DNA of 64,000 bases from Liolophura sinensis. Taxonomy: Eukaryota; Mollusca; Polyplacophora; Chitonida; Chitonidae. The notes below the pieces were generated by a model, which worked only from the letters and a program-made list of their open reading frames with translations, made no database searches and was not told the origin of the DNA. Location of the stretch: positions 7,790,966-7,854,965 of the forward strand of contig NC_088296.1 of the NCBI RefSeq assembly GCF_032854445.1, given 5' to 3'. Every line of letters begins with the position of its first letter. The first letter of the stretch is position 1. The translations under genes were made by a program, and so were the position numbers. Below are positions 32,641-60,859 of the stretch, one piece after another.

Positions 32641-34015
32641 CTAACATAAGAGTATAATGTACACACCCTTGATGTGTATGCAGTAAAGGAAAATCGCCAT
32701 TGTGAGATAAAGTGAATTTATACTAGCCCCAATACACACGGGAGATATGTTTACATGCGGTCTACTCAGGTAGAAACTTGCACCCAGAATACCCAGGTCA
32801 GATGAGTCTTTAAGATGTCAGACCAGGGGCGATGCACGCCAGACATCGCCTTGAGGAAGAAAGAGCTAGACAACGTTTGCATATTTTTTGACGCAGTGTT
32901 ACAATTGCTGATGACCACTTTTGATTTAGCATCATGGCGTTGGTTCCGTAAAACTGCCTTAATATGAAATATATTTATCACATATAATATAAGAGTTACA
33001 GCATAGAGAGAAAACCCAAAGCACCGACGATAGTGTGATAGCTGGTTAATGGTCACCTGTAAGCGGTAAAATACGGTGCCTTTTCCTCGGTTAATCTTTT
33101 ATCCTAAATGTTGACTTAAATGCTTCAAAAGGAGCATATAATGCGCCTCCATGCAAGACGGGTTGACCAGAATCAGGTAAAAAAAAATAATAACGAAAAT
33201 TGCCTAAACCTCACTAATATAGAATCACTTAAGATGATGTGTTGTCATCACATTTAACATACAATATCATCATAAACAGGGTGCTGCTTTTGACTGAAAA
33301 AGGTGTGTACGTTTGTTTTGCATGGAACTCATAGTCGCTTTAATCGTTTTCGGGGTAATATCGAGGGATGCGGTTAGGGGAGGGGGGGTGGTATCCGTAA
33401 TTTGTAACGGCGTTTTCCTCCTCAATGGGGCGATGCACGCCAGACAGCGCTTGGAGTTCTTTACCTTCAATTCAAATAAAAGTTGATTTAAAAAAAAGTG
33501 GACGTAATTATTTATGTCATTTACTTAGAGCGGCTAGAATCTATGGCATCGAGTTAGGAATTTGCCAACAGCCTGAAATACCGTATTATTATTTTTCATA
33601 AGGCCGAACACTGCTTGTTCAATAAAACGACGGATGCCGAGCGGATGCCAACTCATTGCCAAATATACGTTAAATGCTACAATTGTGAGTCAGACGCGTT
33701 AAATGAGAAATATTACGCCATACAGTATACGATGTGTAATATTGTGAGGGTGTTTTCTCGGAAAAACAATTGGCACTGGCGTTACATTGAAGCGCTGCCT
33801 CTCTCGTATCTTTAGGAAAACAGGGCCCGTCCACCGCTTGGTGCATGGCTGACACGGTTTTACCATACACGTATGTGCACATGATGGAGTATATCCTACA
33901 AGAGGCAAGAAAAAAGTAAAGGCATCGTAGACCTCCTCTTACTGTGAACGTCCTGTAAATTTTAAGAAGTTTTTGGTTATTTATGGAATGATTTATGAAA
34001 CTATGGAAGATCTAA
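32641..34015. other. 3' flank of unit A, collinear with the flank of unit B
   Basis: Aligns with 51950-53700 (for example GCATGGAACTCAT, GTGTTTTCTCGGAAAAACAA, AAACAGGGCCCGTCCAC). No exon is seen. The polyadenylation signal present after unit B (52277) is AATATA here, at about 32987. Confidence 0.6.
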
Positions 34016-34840
34016 TACGTGCCTGGTCCAAAGCATCAATGTAGCAATGTTAACTCGTTCCTGACTAAGTCATACATGTACCCATGTGAACTCGTATCCT
34101 GACCAAGTGGCACATGTAGCAATGTTAACTCGTACCCTGAACGTTCATACATGTACACAGGTTAACTTGTGATCTGGCGAAGGCGTATATGTACCCATGT
34201 TGATCGCACCCTGACAAAGTCGTACATCTACCGATGTTAACTCGTAACGTGACAAAGTCGAACATGTGCCAATGTTAAATTGTAACCTGACAGGGGCCTC
34301 CGTTGCTCTGTTGGTTAGCACGCTAGCGCAGCGTAATGACTCAGGAGTCTCTCACCAATGCGGTCGCTGTGAGTTCAAGTCCAGCTCATGATGGCTTCCT
34401 CTCCGGCCGTATGTGGGAAGGTCTTCCAGCAACCTGCGGACGGTCGTGGGTTTCCCTCCGGGCTCTGCCCGGTTTCCACCCACCACACTGCCGGCCGCCG
34501 TCGTATAAATAAAATATTCTTGAGTACGGCAAAAACCACCAATATTAAAAAAAAAAAAACGTAACCTGACAAAGTTTTGCATTTACCCATGTTACCTCGT
34601 AACCTGGCAAAGTTGTATGTGTACCCATGTTAACTCGTACTCTGGCAAAGTTGTATGTGTACCCATGTTAACTCGTACTCTGGCGAATTCATTCTTGCAC
34701 CCATGTTATCTCGAACCGTGACCAAATCATACATGCACCCATGTTACCTCGTAACATTGCCAGGTTGTACATATACCCATGTTAACTTGTAACCAAGCAA
34801 AACTGTACATGTACCCACGGTAACATCTATGTTCGCCCCA
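34016..34840 (+). repeat. Minisatellite, about 38-bp unit, split by a SINE
   Basis: Units of about 38 bp built from GTACCCATGTTAACTCGTA and CCTGACAAAGTCGTACAT, at 34016-34292 and 34561-34840. It sits between the end of unit A and the 5' block of unit B. The same unit recurs at 53725-54440 and 59360-60475. Confidence 0.85.
34293..34560 (+). repeat. tRNA-SINE family 1, full length with 11-bp target-site duplication
   Basis: Starts GGGCCTCCGTTGCTCTGTTGG, has the B-box GAGTTCAAGTCC, the full body, and ends in A13. GTAACCTGACA is present at 34282-34292 and again at 34561-34571. It inserted inside a minisatellite unit and is the youngest-looking copy here. Confidence 0.9.
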
Positions 34841-34934
34841 AAGAGCCGAAGCTGCTCGAAGTGGCTTAGAATCTCGACAAATACTGACCTCTCTTCACGT
34901 AACTCTATGCAAACAATTTTTACGCCTTTTGTGA

Positions 34935-35152
34935 ATTGAATAATAGCATTACCACAACAAAAGCAGTGAATCGTATATGCATGTGTTATTTATAGACGTA
35001 TATATGTTGATAGACATATACAGAGTCCTGTATATGCAAAGCTTTCGTGTGTGTAGTTTAGCTAACTTGGTAGTAGGCACCCACATGTAGGCTTTTTACA
35101 CCACATCAAGAAGGAAATGCAAGTGTATTGAGTCGAAAGACCCTGAGATAAA
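34935..35152 (+). promoter_or_regulatory. Conserved 5' block of unit B with TATA-like motif
   Basis: Aligned with 62218-62427 and 24760-24940. TATATATGTTGA (34999-35010) lies 154 bp before the ATG. In unit E the identical motif lies 150 bp before its ATG. A conserved TTACCACAACAAAA-type element and a CACCCACATGTAGGC element flank it. Conservation in three units while other DNA diverges suggests a core promoter and 5' UTR. Confidence 0.55.
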
Positions 35153-51933
<16,781 letters not shown>

Positions 51934-52276
51934 GAGTATGATGTACACAACGTTGATTAGTATCCAGTCTTAGGAAAATCGCGATTGTGAGATAAAGTGA
52001 ACTCATACGAACCCAAATACATATGTTTACATGCGGTCTAGTGACTTAAGAAACTGGCACCCGGAATGTTCTGGTTAGATGAGTATTTAAGATGTTGGAT
52101 CACTTTCTAGATTCCTCGATTTGTCTCGTTTGTGTTGCCCTGGGGACAATAAGGGCTACACAACGTTTGCATGGCGTTTGGCGCACTCTTACCATTGCTG
52201 ATGACCACTTTTCACTTAGCAACATGGCGGGAGTTCCCCAAAACTGCCTTAAATGTAAAATATATTTATCACATAT

Positions 52277-52282
52277 AATAAA
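52277..52282 (+). promoter_or_regulatory. Probable polyadenylation signal of unit B
   Basis: AATAAA about 345 bp after the stop. The aligned site in unit A is AATATA. Confidence 0.4.
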
Positions 52283-53724
52283 AGAATTACAGCATAGAGA
52301 GAAAACCCAAAGCTCCTACGACAGTGTGATAGCTGGCAAATGGTCACCTGTGAGAGGTGAAATACGGCGCTTTTACCTCGGTTAATGTTTTATCCTAAAT
52401 GTTTACTTAAAAGCTGAAATAGGGGCATATGATGCGCCTCAATACCAGGGAGGCTGACCAGAATAAGGTCAAAACAAAATAATAAAGAAAATTCCTTTTA
52501 CCTCACTAATCTAGAGTTACTTAAGATGATGTGTTGTCATTACATTTAACATACAATATCACCATAACTATGTTGCTGCTATTTACTTAGAAAAGTTGTG
52601 TATGTTTGTTTTGCATGGAACTCATGGTCGCTTTAATCGTTTTGGGGATAATATTACGGGTTGGGGAGGGGGTTGATTTGTAATTTGTAATGGTGCTTTC
52701 GCCTCAATTGGCAACGCACATCAAACAGCGCTTGGAGTTTACCTTCAATTCAAATAAAATTTCATTTCATAAAAAATTGTCTGTAGTTCAATAGATTAAG
52801 TGGCCATAATTATTTATATCATTTTCTAAGAGCAGCTAGAGTATATGGCATCGAGTTAGGAATTTCCCAACAGCCTGAAATACTGTATTTTTATTTTTCA
52901 TAGAGCCCAACACTGTTACTTTATTAAACTGACGGGTGTCCAGGGGGCGTTATTCTGCGCACAAAAACATGTCGGGGGTACATGTGACGTAGAAAACGAA
53001 AATGAAGATGAGGAATCATGTCATCGAAAAAACACTCCTCGCAAATCCCTGTGTAGTGAGGCCGAATCTGAATAAGTATAAGTTGGTAGATGACCATATA
53101 GCAGTCGATATAATAGTGTTTCGTCTTTAAGACAATTGGGCGATAGGTCATAGCATAAAATGACAGATGGGTTACGATCATGGAGAAACATCTCTGTGTC
53201 GTAATTATCCCATTCGTTTAAACATACATCTATGAAATTCTGCTTTATTTAACTGATTACCTCTTTCAATGATGTGGGTACAGCGAGGATTAAATCAGGT
53301 TACAGAAGAGCTCTTTTAGCCAACTCATCAGCCAGCTCATTGCCAAATATACGTTACATGTTACAAATATGAGCCAGCCTCTAGTTAAACGACAGTTATT
53401 ACAATATACAGTATACGATGTGTAATATGACGAGGGTGTTTTCTCGGAAAAACAATTGGCATTAGCGTTATGTTGGAGCGCTGCCTCACTCGTATCTTTG
53501 AGGAAAACAGGGCCCGTCCACTGTTTGATGGATAGCGGATACGGTTTTTGCAATTGCACAAATGTGCATGTAATGGAGTGTATCCTACAAGAGGCAAATA
53601 AAAACTAAAGGCATCGTACACCTCGTCTAATTATGAAAGGCCTGTTACTTTTATGATGTTTTTGGTTATTTCTTGAACGATAAGCCAAGAGTGCAATAGC
53701 GGTTGCGTCGCAAGTCGACCTTGT
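52283..53724. other. 3' flank of unit B, collinear with flank of unit A
   Basis: Matches 33000-33960. 53340-53600 is partly repeated at 53880-54130 (GTGTTTTCTC-GAAAAACAAT, GGGCCCGTCC-C). No gene seen. Confidence 0.55.
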
Positions 53725-54440
53725 TCCAATATAAACTTGTACCCTGTCCAAGTCATACATGCAGCCATGGTAATTGGTACTCTTGTCAAGTCATACATGT
53801 AGCCATGGTAACTAGTATCCTGGCCAAGTCATACATATACCCATGTTACCTCGCACCATGGCTATGTGGTACATGTACCCTTGTTAAGTCGTTACATGTT
53901 ACAAATATGAGCAGGCCTCCAGTCAAACGACATGTACTACGATATACAGTATACGATGTGTAATATTACGAGGGGTGTTTTCTCTGAAAAACAATTGCCA
54001 TTGGCGTCCTATTGAAGCGTTTCCTCACTCGTACCTTGAAGAAAACAGAGCCCGTCCGCTGTTATATGCATGGCTGACAGGGTTTTTTATAATGGAGTGC
54101 ATCATCTAAAAGACAAATAAAACATATAAGCATCGTACAAATCGTCCAAAGCATACATGTAGCAATGTTAACTCGTACCCTGACCAATTTATACATATAC
54201 CCTCGTTAACTCGTACGCTGACCAAGTCATATATGTACCCCTATTAACTGCTACCCTGAACAAGTCATACATCCACCGATGTTAGCTCGTAACCTGGCAA
54301 AGTTGTTTATGTATCCGTGTTAACTCGTACCCTGACCAAGTCATGCATGTACCCATGTTCAGTGGTACCTTCACCAAGTCTTACATGTACCCAGGTTAAC
54401 ATGTAACCTGGCAAAGTCGGACATGTACCCATGTTATATA
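53725..54440 (+). repeat. Minisatellite, about 38-bp unit, in two blocks
   Basis: Blocks 53725-53895 and 54130-54440 of the same unit as at 34016 (AAGTCATACATGTA, CCCATGTTAACTCGTACCC). They are separated by a second copy of unit-flank DNA. The right edge runs directly into intron 1 of unit D. Confidence 0.8.
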
Positions 54441-55391
54441 GACATCTTTGCTCAATCAATCACCCATTGTAGCCTGTAACATAAGACTTGATCAATTTAT
54501 TAGACGCACACTTTTGGGTTCTGCGACAGCGTGTAATGTTAACTCGCCAGCAGATAGTCAGTGTGTTATGTAGCCTTTACTGTAATGACGAGCGGGTTGA
54601 ACTTGTCAAATTCAGTCAGTAAACATGTGAGTAAAATAATAAAGAACAGACCAAAACGCACGCAAAAACACAAGGACGCTTTGCTGGCCCTCACGGCTAA
54701 AATGCTGTGAGCATGCCATTCATGTCAAACTTAGCAGCTGTGGATTCACAAACATCTGTAAATGATGTTTTGTAACTGTTTCAGTAAATGGCATTGTTTT
54801 ATAGGACTACCGCCATGATAAGGTCGTTTTTGAAAAACTGTGTAAAATGTTAAGTGAAAATTAGTCGAAATTAGTTAAATATAGCATAAACTCATCCTTG
54901 ATAATTTGTACCTTCAGACCAAATTAGCCTTTGTGTAAATCCGACATTACACTTTCTCAATCACATTTAAACCAAGCAGCAAGGTTTAATATCATTTGAG
55001 GTCATAGCAGAAGGGTCTTTTTCATGTTCCGTGCTTAATGCATCTATTAAACATGCTCTCTCCAACGGCTATTTCCGGGGTTACCTATGGTCAGTGAAAT
55101 ACAAATCTGATTTTTAGGAAATACATGAGACGTGACATGAAACTCAGGTCGGTTTGACCTGAGATCAAACTCAGGTCGGTGTGACCTCGGGTCGGTTTTT
55201 AACAAAGATTTTAAAGATGGTACTTGTTTCTGCCTTTCTAGCTAGAGAATATATAGCAAAGATATGCGACCCGACGTGAGTACAATGTGATCGGGCGCAG
55301 TGTCTTTTCTTGTGTCGCATGATACCTCAGTGGCGGCAGCACTTCAGAAACAAAACATAAAATTTCCAGAGTATATACCCTACACAAAGAA

Positions 55392-55428
55392 TTGATTGAT
55401 TGATTAACTGATTGATTGATTGAATGAT

Positions 55429-55503
<75 letters not shown>

Positions 55504-55708
55504 TTTGTTTATTTATTTATTTATTTATTTAATTTTTATATTGGTGTTTTATGCCGTACTCAACAATATTTGACTTATACGACGGCGGAGAGCATTATGG
55601 TGGGAGGAAACTGGGCAGAGCCCGACGGACACCCACGACCATCCACGACCATCCGCAGGTTGGATGGCCGTGCTAGCGTGCGAACCAACTGAGCCATGGA
55701 GGCCCCCC
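55392..55708 (-). repeat. tRNA-SINE family 1 with long (TTTA)n tail and target-site duplication
   Basis: The minus strand starts GGGGCCTCCATGGCTCAGTTGG, continues to a shortened body, and ends in about 25 TAAA units (TTTA on the plus strand, 55425-55530). Flanks are ACACAAAGAA (55382-55391) and ACACAAAGGA (55709-55718). Unit B has one uninterrupted ACACAAAGAA at 36139-36148, the empty site, so insertion followed duplication. Confidence 0.9.
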
Positions 55709-56422
55709 ACACAAAGGAGCCTTATCTGAAAATTAATCATCCAGACAGGTGGACAACAGGTGTAAGCTTAAGAGCAAAGAAAAGACTAAAATGCAGTAGA
55801 TGTCACATAAAAGACTAGCACAGACTGTCCCAGAATGCAGTTTCATTTTTCTTAGAGCTATTTTAAACCTAGTAAAATGCATTTAGAATATAGGATTCTG
55901 CGGTGATGTGATCTTATGTACAAGTGTATGCCATTTTCTCTTGAAGTAGTTTGTTTCGAGACCCTTTCTTTGGATGCCTTCATAACTCTATGTGTATACA
56001 AGAAAGTAGTTTGACATTTTTTTTTCAGCTGAGTAAAAAAAGCTTTAGATATGTTGGCTTTTATGGTGGTCTGGTGGGACCCGGCCGATAACAATGACCT
56101 AACACATGGTGATGGCTCTACATGCACGGCTATACACATTTCCACGCAAAAATCAGTTTGTGTTTGTCCAGTGGTAAATATCTGAAATGATGTCGTTGAT
56201 CATAAATGATAAGAAAAGGCCACCGTAGAATCTAGCCTTAAATATATTGTTAACTGGGCTGATAAAAGAGCCGAAAAGAAGCATTCTGCGAACAGTACTA
56301 TTGTTATGGAACTCTCGTAAAACTCACTCCAGCCTTTAAATATGTAAGGATATGTAAGGATATACATATTTATGTGATCTGTTTGTGTACAGAGTATGAT
56401 AGAAAATGACATATCATTACAG

Positions 56423-56713
56423 CCTTGTATTTGAACCAGCCATATATAATAAGGTGTGCTGGGCTCTTCGTGGTAAGCAATCCGGCCTCAAATCTGTGCG
56501 TGTGTTCTACGGAATATGTACCAGCAGCTGTCGGCATAAACTGTGTTTTAATTGGGAAATGTTTGCTGGGAGATGAGTGTGGACCTGGGTGTGTTTTCAA
56601 CTCTAAGCAAGACTGTGTGGAAGGGGTTTGCAGGTGTAAACCGAACTTAAGGCCTCTGACCAAGGAAGAGATCCGTGCCCAAGGCCAGTGTATAAACAGT
56701 ACATACTCATCTG
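56423..56713 (+). CDS. Unit D double EGF/EB-module exon
   Basis: A 291-bp phase 1-1 exon, acceptor ATTACAG and donor GTAAGC, open throughout. Relative to unit B, cysteines 1 and 3 of the first module are replaced (QPC to QPY; MMC to VVS), an extra cysteine appears in the inter-module linker (GKCLL), and four residues are missing before the last cysteine. In EGF topology cysteines 1 and 3 pair with each other. Confidence 0.7.
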
Positions 56714-57545
56714 GTAAGCATGTGTGGCAGCTCATTTAGCAAATTGCTTTCTGCAAAAAACGTTTGAGTTCTATGAGTTCAGCCGGTAGATCTGGACCTG
56801 TGTAAGACAAATTCAGACCATGGCAAGATGAACTGGTTATTTTTGCCACACTGAACACAACAATTGCTCCCACTTTGACCCACTATTCAACACCACGTCT
56901 ACCATCACACGAAAAGGCCAAATCAGAGCCAAAATCAAGCCCTTTGAAACATCGTAGACACTCTTTGTTGCATTCTCAAAATCCCATAATGTAAAACCAG
57001 CAACTTAGATTTGAGGAGAATTGTTCGCCTTAAATGCCTAAGATTGAACATTCCTTTCAGTAGGATTTTCAAAACTACTGCTCCCTGAACCCTTCAAATT
57101 ATCGCGTGGCGTTAGATGCCATAGAGATATGACCTAGATATAGGTCACAGTTTTGGAACCAAATGTTTTGAAAAATTAACAGTTCTAAATGCTGATGTTT
57201 TCGAGAAAAAAAAAAAGCTTGTCATTTTACCGCACAGTAATGTCCTCGTTTTTTTCCTGAAGTATATTTTAATGAAATGTGTGATTCGGTTCCGATCGGT
57301 TCGCACTCTTTACACCACTCATTTAATAAAACATGTAAAGGCTCACTCTTTGTATATCCTCTATTTATACATATGCTTAAAACTTAGCAACGTTTTAAGA
57401 CTGACCTCCGAATACAGGTGAAAACAAGCCGAATTGTCAAGCATTAACCACATGGCATCTGCCAATCCTGGTCAATGATGTACTATTTGGCATGATGCTC
57501 AAAGTAAACAAAAGTTGAGATAGAAGCTGTTAACACATGGATCAG

Positions 57546-57665
57546 ATGGACGAAGGCTGCCAGTGGCATCGGCAACGACTAGTTTGAGCCTATCAACAAC
57601 AATTAATATAATGCCATCTCTAACACCAGCAGTTACAAATACAACTGCCATTGCCCCGGGAGTCG
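57546..57665 (+). CDS. Unit D Thr/Ser-rich stalk exon
   Basis: A 120-bp phase 1-1 exon between GGATCAG and GTATGT, encoding ASATTSLSLSTTINIMPSLT. Collinear with 29406-29528. Open but of uncertain use in this broken unit. Confidence 0.6.
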
Positions 57666-59013
57666 GTATGTTATTATGTTTTTCTATTTATTCTTATTGA
57701 TTAGTTGGTGCGTACTGCAGTTTCTTGTTATTCTCACGCTTTACGATTTATGTGTTCTGATTTATTTATTATATTGTTAATTAATTTATTGATTTATTTA
57801 TTGATTGTTTTATTTATCTAACTGGTGTAGTACGCTGTACCCAATAATACAATGTATTCGATCTACACGACAACTGGCAACATTAAGGCGGGCGTAACCC
57901 AGGATTCCTAGTTTCCATCAATCTGGTCATCTTAATACCCTGACTTAACGTTGGGGAAAGAAAATGCAATACACAATTTTGTTTGTAAATTGATATTGAC
58001 ATAAGAAAGTCGACAAGATATTTTCAATGAGTTCTTATGGAGCATGACGCCGTTACCTCAGTGCACGTAATTTGGCAATATGTCAGAGTACCTAATCTGA
58101 CAATATGTGACAACGGCATATACGGATCTGACATCATTCAATTCATGAAATTCTACATTGAAGCTTAATTTTGGGCCAGGGATATGATCTTTTCATCACA
58201 TCATGAATACTATCCAAAACTTTCAGTACCAAAAACTAAGCATTTTAATGATACATTTTAACCTTTGTCAGTAGAAGCTTTGTGTAATCAGCCCCTGAGC
58301 GCGATTGTTCAAACCTTTCTGAAGACTCATCAGCAGATTTAACTCTAAACCAAGTCTACACTATGGCACTTGATCCAAACATTATTATGTTTTCAGTGCA
58401 TTACATATAAACTAAGGTTGCCCTTGCTCCATTTGGTCTTTGCACAACTGTAAGTAGTTGAAAATTTTGTTGAAAAATGATAAATATTATAAAAAGCCCA
58501 CACCCATGGCGAATAGAACGTCTGACTTAAAACTGTGTTCAGTGTTCTGCTACTTGGGTAGTACTCACTAAGCGGTTTTCTACATTTGCCTGCTTGATGC
58601 TGTTGTTTGAGATCCATAAATGTGGCGGTAACCAAAACCTCGCCTCCAGCGAGTACACGAGATTTATGATACCTCGACAACGCAATATTAGTAAATGGCC
58701 TGAACATATGAACCAGATCCTTGTCTGAACTTCTTAGGAATCTTGTCAGACTGTAACGTTTAGTCCTAACCTCAGCTGAATCCTGACAAAATTGGGCCGA
58801 TCTTGTTTGGAACAATTTTGTCAGAGAAACGATGACCACATTCCGATTACACAGAGAACTCTCACCATACAGTCAGGAAGCATTGGGAAGAGAAATGCCA
58901 CATCTGTAAATGAAACTCTGAAATTTGATCAAAAATGAATAAATGCAAAATTTAAAGAGGAAAAAAAACCACAAAATTTAACATGTTTGTAGAATATACT
59001 GTATGTTTTGCAG

Positions 59014-59407
59014 AAGCCACCGACATTTAAAAAAGCCGGGCACTGGGACGCATTCTAATGGAGACCCCATTCCGGAGAGCACAACTGAATTGGGAAGTAC
59101 TTCTGATGACGTCACCAACACGACAATTTCGGAAGGGCACGCACCCAGTAGCTACCTTAATTTGCGCCTTGCTGGTGACAGAATCGATATGTTGTGTATT
59201 GGTCTGGTATCAGCTTCTAGCTCTGAAGAAACTGAAAATGCTGCCTTATACGACAGCGTCATCGAAAATACACCTCAACAACGCAATATGCAATGTGGCC
59301 GGAACAACGATGCTAATAAGCTGTGTCGGGCAACATCACACAGCAATGGACTGAGTGTCATATATGTACCCATGTTAATTGGTACCCTGGCCAAAGCATA
59401 CGTCTAG
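59014..59407 (+). pseudogene. Unit D cytoplasmic tail exon, truncated by minisatellite
   Basis: Aligns with 51399 onward through SSYLNL, ALYDSV and SHSNGLSV, then switches at about 59360 into minisatellite DNA and stops at 59405-59407. The last three tyrosine motifs are lost. The acceptor TGTTTTGCAG is intact. Confidence 0.8.
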
Positions 59408-60475
59408 CATAGTTACTTAGCACACCGACCAGGTCATGCGTGTACCCATGTTAACACGTGTCCTAATCATGCTGTACATGTAGCCATATTATCAGGTACC
59501 CTGAGCAGGTCATACATGTAGCCATGGTAACTCGTACCCCGACTAACTCACAAATATGCCCGTTTTAACTCGTACCTTGACCATGTCATACATGTACCTA
59601 TTTTAATGGTACCCTGACCAAGTCATTCATGTACCCATGGTAACTAGTACCCTGACCAAGTCTTACATGTACCCAGGTTAACTTGTAAACCGGCCAAGTA
59701 GTACATGTACCCATGTTAACTCTTACCCTGACCAAGTCACACATGTACCCAGGTTAAGTTGTACCTTGGCAAGGTCGTACATGTACCTTTGTTATCTCGT
59801 GCCCTGACCAAGTCATATATGTACCCATATTAACTCATACCCTGACCAAACCTGACAAATAAGTGTATTTATTTAATATGCAGGCGAACAGATCCCTTAA
59901 TTTAGGAATGATATCTAGCACTTTCTTGTCTTGTGTTTTTGGTTTATTTATTGATTTGATTGGTGTATTACGCCGTACTCACGAATATTGCGTCCTTGAA
60001 GTATGTCACATAAGACATTGTATGTAACAGTACGGTATTCTTCCGATTATAAAACTCGTGGATTTTCTGCCCTTTCATGTTCCCTGTTTAAGTCGTACAT
60101 GTACCCATGTTAACTCGTCTCCTGTTCAACTTGTACATGTACCCATGTTAACATGTTCCCTGTTTAAGTCGTACATATACCCATGTTAAGTCCTAGCCTG
60201 ACCAAATCGTACATGTATCTATGTTAACTTCTGCCTTAACACAGTCATACATGTACCTATGTTAACTCGTACCCTGACCAAGTCTTACACGTACACATGT
60301 TAATTCGCAACCTGTTCAAGTCGTACAGGTACCCATGCCAACTTGTACTATGTATAAGTCGAACACACACCTATGTTAACTTGCACCCTATTCAAGTCGT
60401 ATTGTTACTTATGTTAACTCGTACATTGGTCAAGTAGTACATGTACCTATGTTAACTCGCACTCTAACCAAACCT
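59360..60475 (+). repeat. Minisatellite, about 38-bp unit, with an internal higher-order duplication
   Basis: Arrays at 59360-59860 and 60070-60475 of the unit with GTACCCATGTTAACTCGTAC and CCTGACCAAGTCATACATG-type segments. Between and after them, 59848-60076 and 60464-60700 repeat each other (TGCAGGCG.A.AGATCCCTTA, AATTTAGGAATGATATC, a SINE-type tail, then an unknown coding-like stretch). The higher-order period is about 615 bp. Confidence 0.8.
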
Positions 60476-60569
60476 GACTAATTAATGCATTTATATAATA
60501 TGCAGGCGCATAGATCCCTTAATTTAGGAATGATATCGAGCCCTTTCTTGTTTTGTGTCTTTGATTTAT

Positions 60570-60852
60570 TTATTTGTATTTGATTCGTGTTTCACGCCGT
60601 ACTCAAGAATATTGTGTGTTTGAAGTATGTCACAAAAGACATTATACGCAGTCTTACAGTATTCTTCCGATTCTAAAACTCGTGGATTTCCTGCCCTTTC
60701 GTCGTATTGCGGTGAGAATGAGAGGTCAAAGTCCTTCATGATGAGGTTGACAAAAGCTTGTGTTGCTTCAGAATGTTGTACAGGTAAAAATCCTCGTGAG
60801 TACTCTGCCCAACTTCGTGGGTTTACCCTGGGGTTATTATACACGTAGGGAT
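60570..60852 (-). other. Uncharacterised coding-like segment ending in a family-1 tail
   Basis: Minus strand, about 80 codons before the tail: WAEYSRGFLPVQHSEATQAF, IMKDFDLSFSPQYDERAG, ESEEYCKTAYNVFCDIL. Composition is protein-like and I recognise no family. The frame runs straight into AATATTCTTGAGTACGGCG and (AAATA)n, the tail shared by family-1 SINEs. A broken partial copy is at 59955-60060. It could be the 3' end of a LINE that shares its tail with the SINE, or an exon interrupted by a SINE fragment. Confidence 0.35.
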
Positions 60853-60859
60853 ATGAAGC

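Larger units (their letters stand above)
54441..59407 (+). pseudogene. Unit D: EGF/EB-module receptor pseudogene, cut at both ends
   Basis: Intron 1 begins abruptly at the minisatellite (AGACATCTTTGCTCAATCAA matches 62545 and 35270), so the signal exon and 5' block are missing. Module 1 is deleted between the points matching 36740 and 37330. The double module (56423-56713) and stalk (57546-57665) are open. I see no transmembrane exon between 57.7 and 59.0 kb. The tail exon starts at 59014 with a good acceptor but is cut at about 59360 by the next minisatellite, which adds a chance 15-residue end. Without signal and membrane exons it cannot make the usual receptor. Confidence 0.75.

Noticed and set aside
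34293-34375. A tRNA gene, suggested by the A-box- and B-box-like motifs; also at 25245, 28625 and 16992
   Set aside because: These are SINE heads. The cloverleaf is incomplete and a SINE body follows at once.
55420-55692. A 90-codon frame beginning with a Leu-Phe-Ile-Tyr repeat
   Set aside because: Translation of the (TTTA)n tail and body of a SINE.
59360-60475. A CRISPR-like direct repeat array
   Set aside because: Units are contiguous, diverged and lack unique spacers; the setting is an animal genome. It is a minisatellite.
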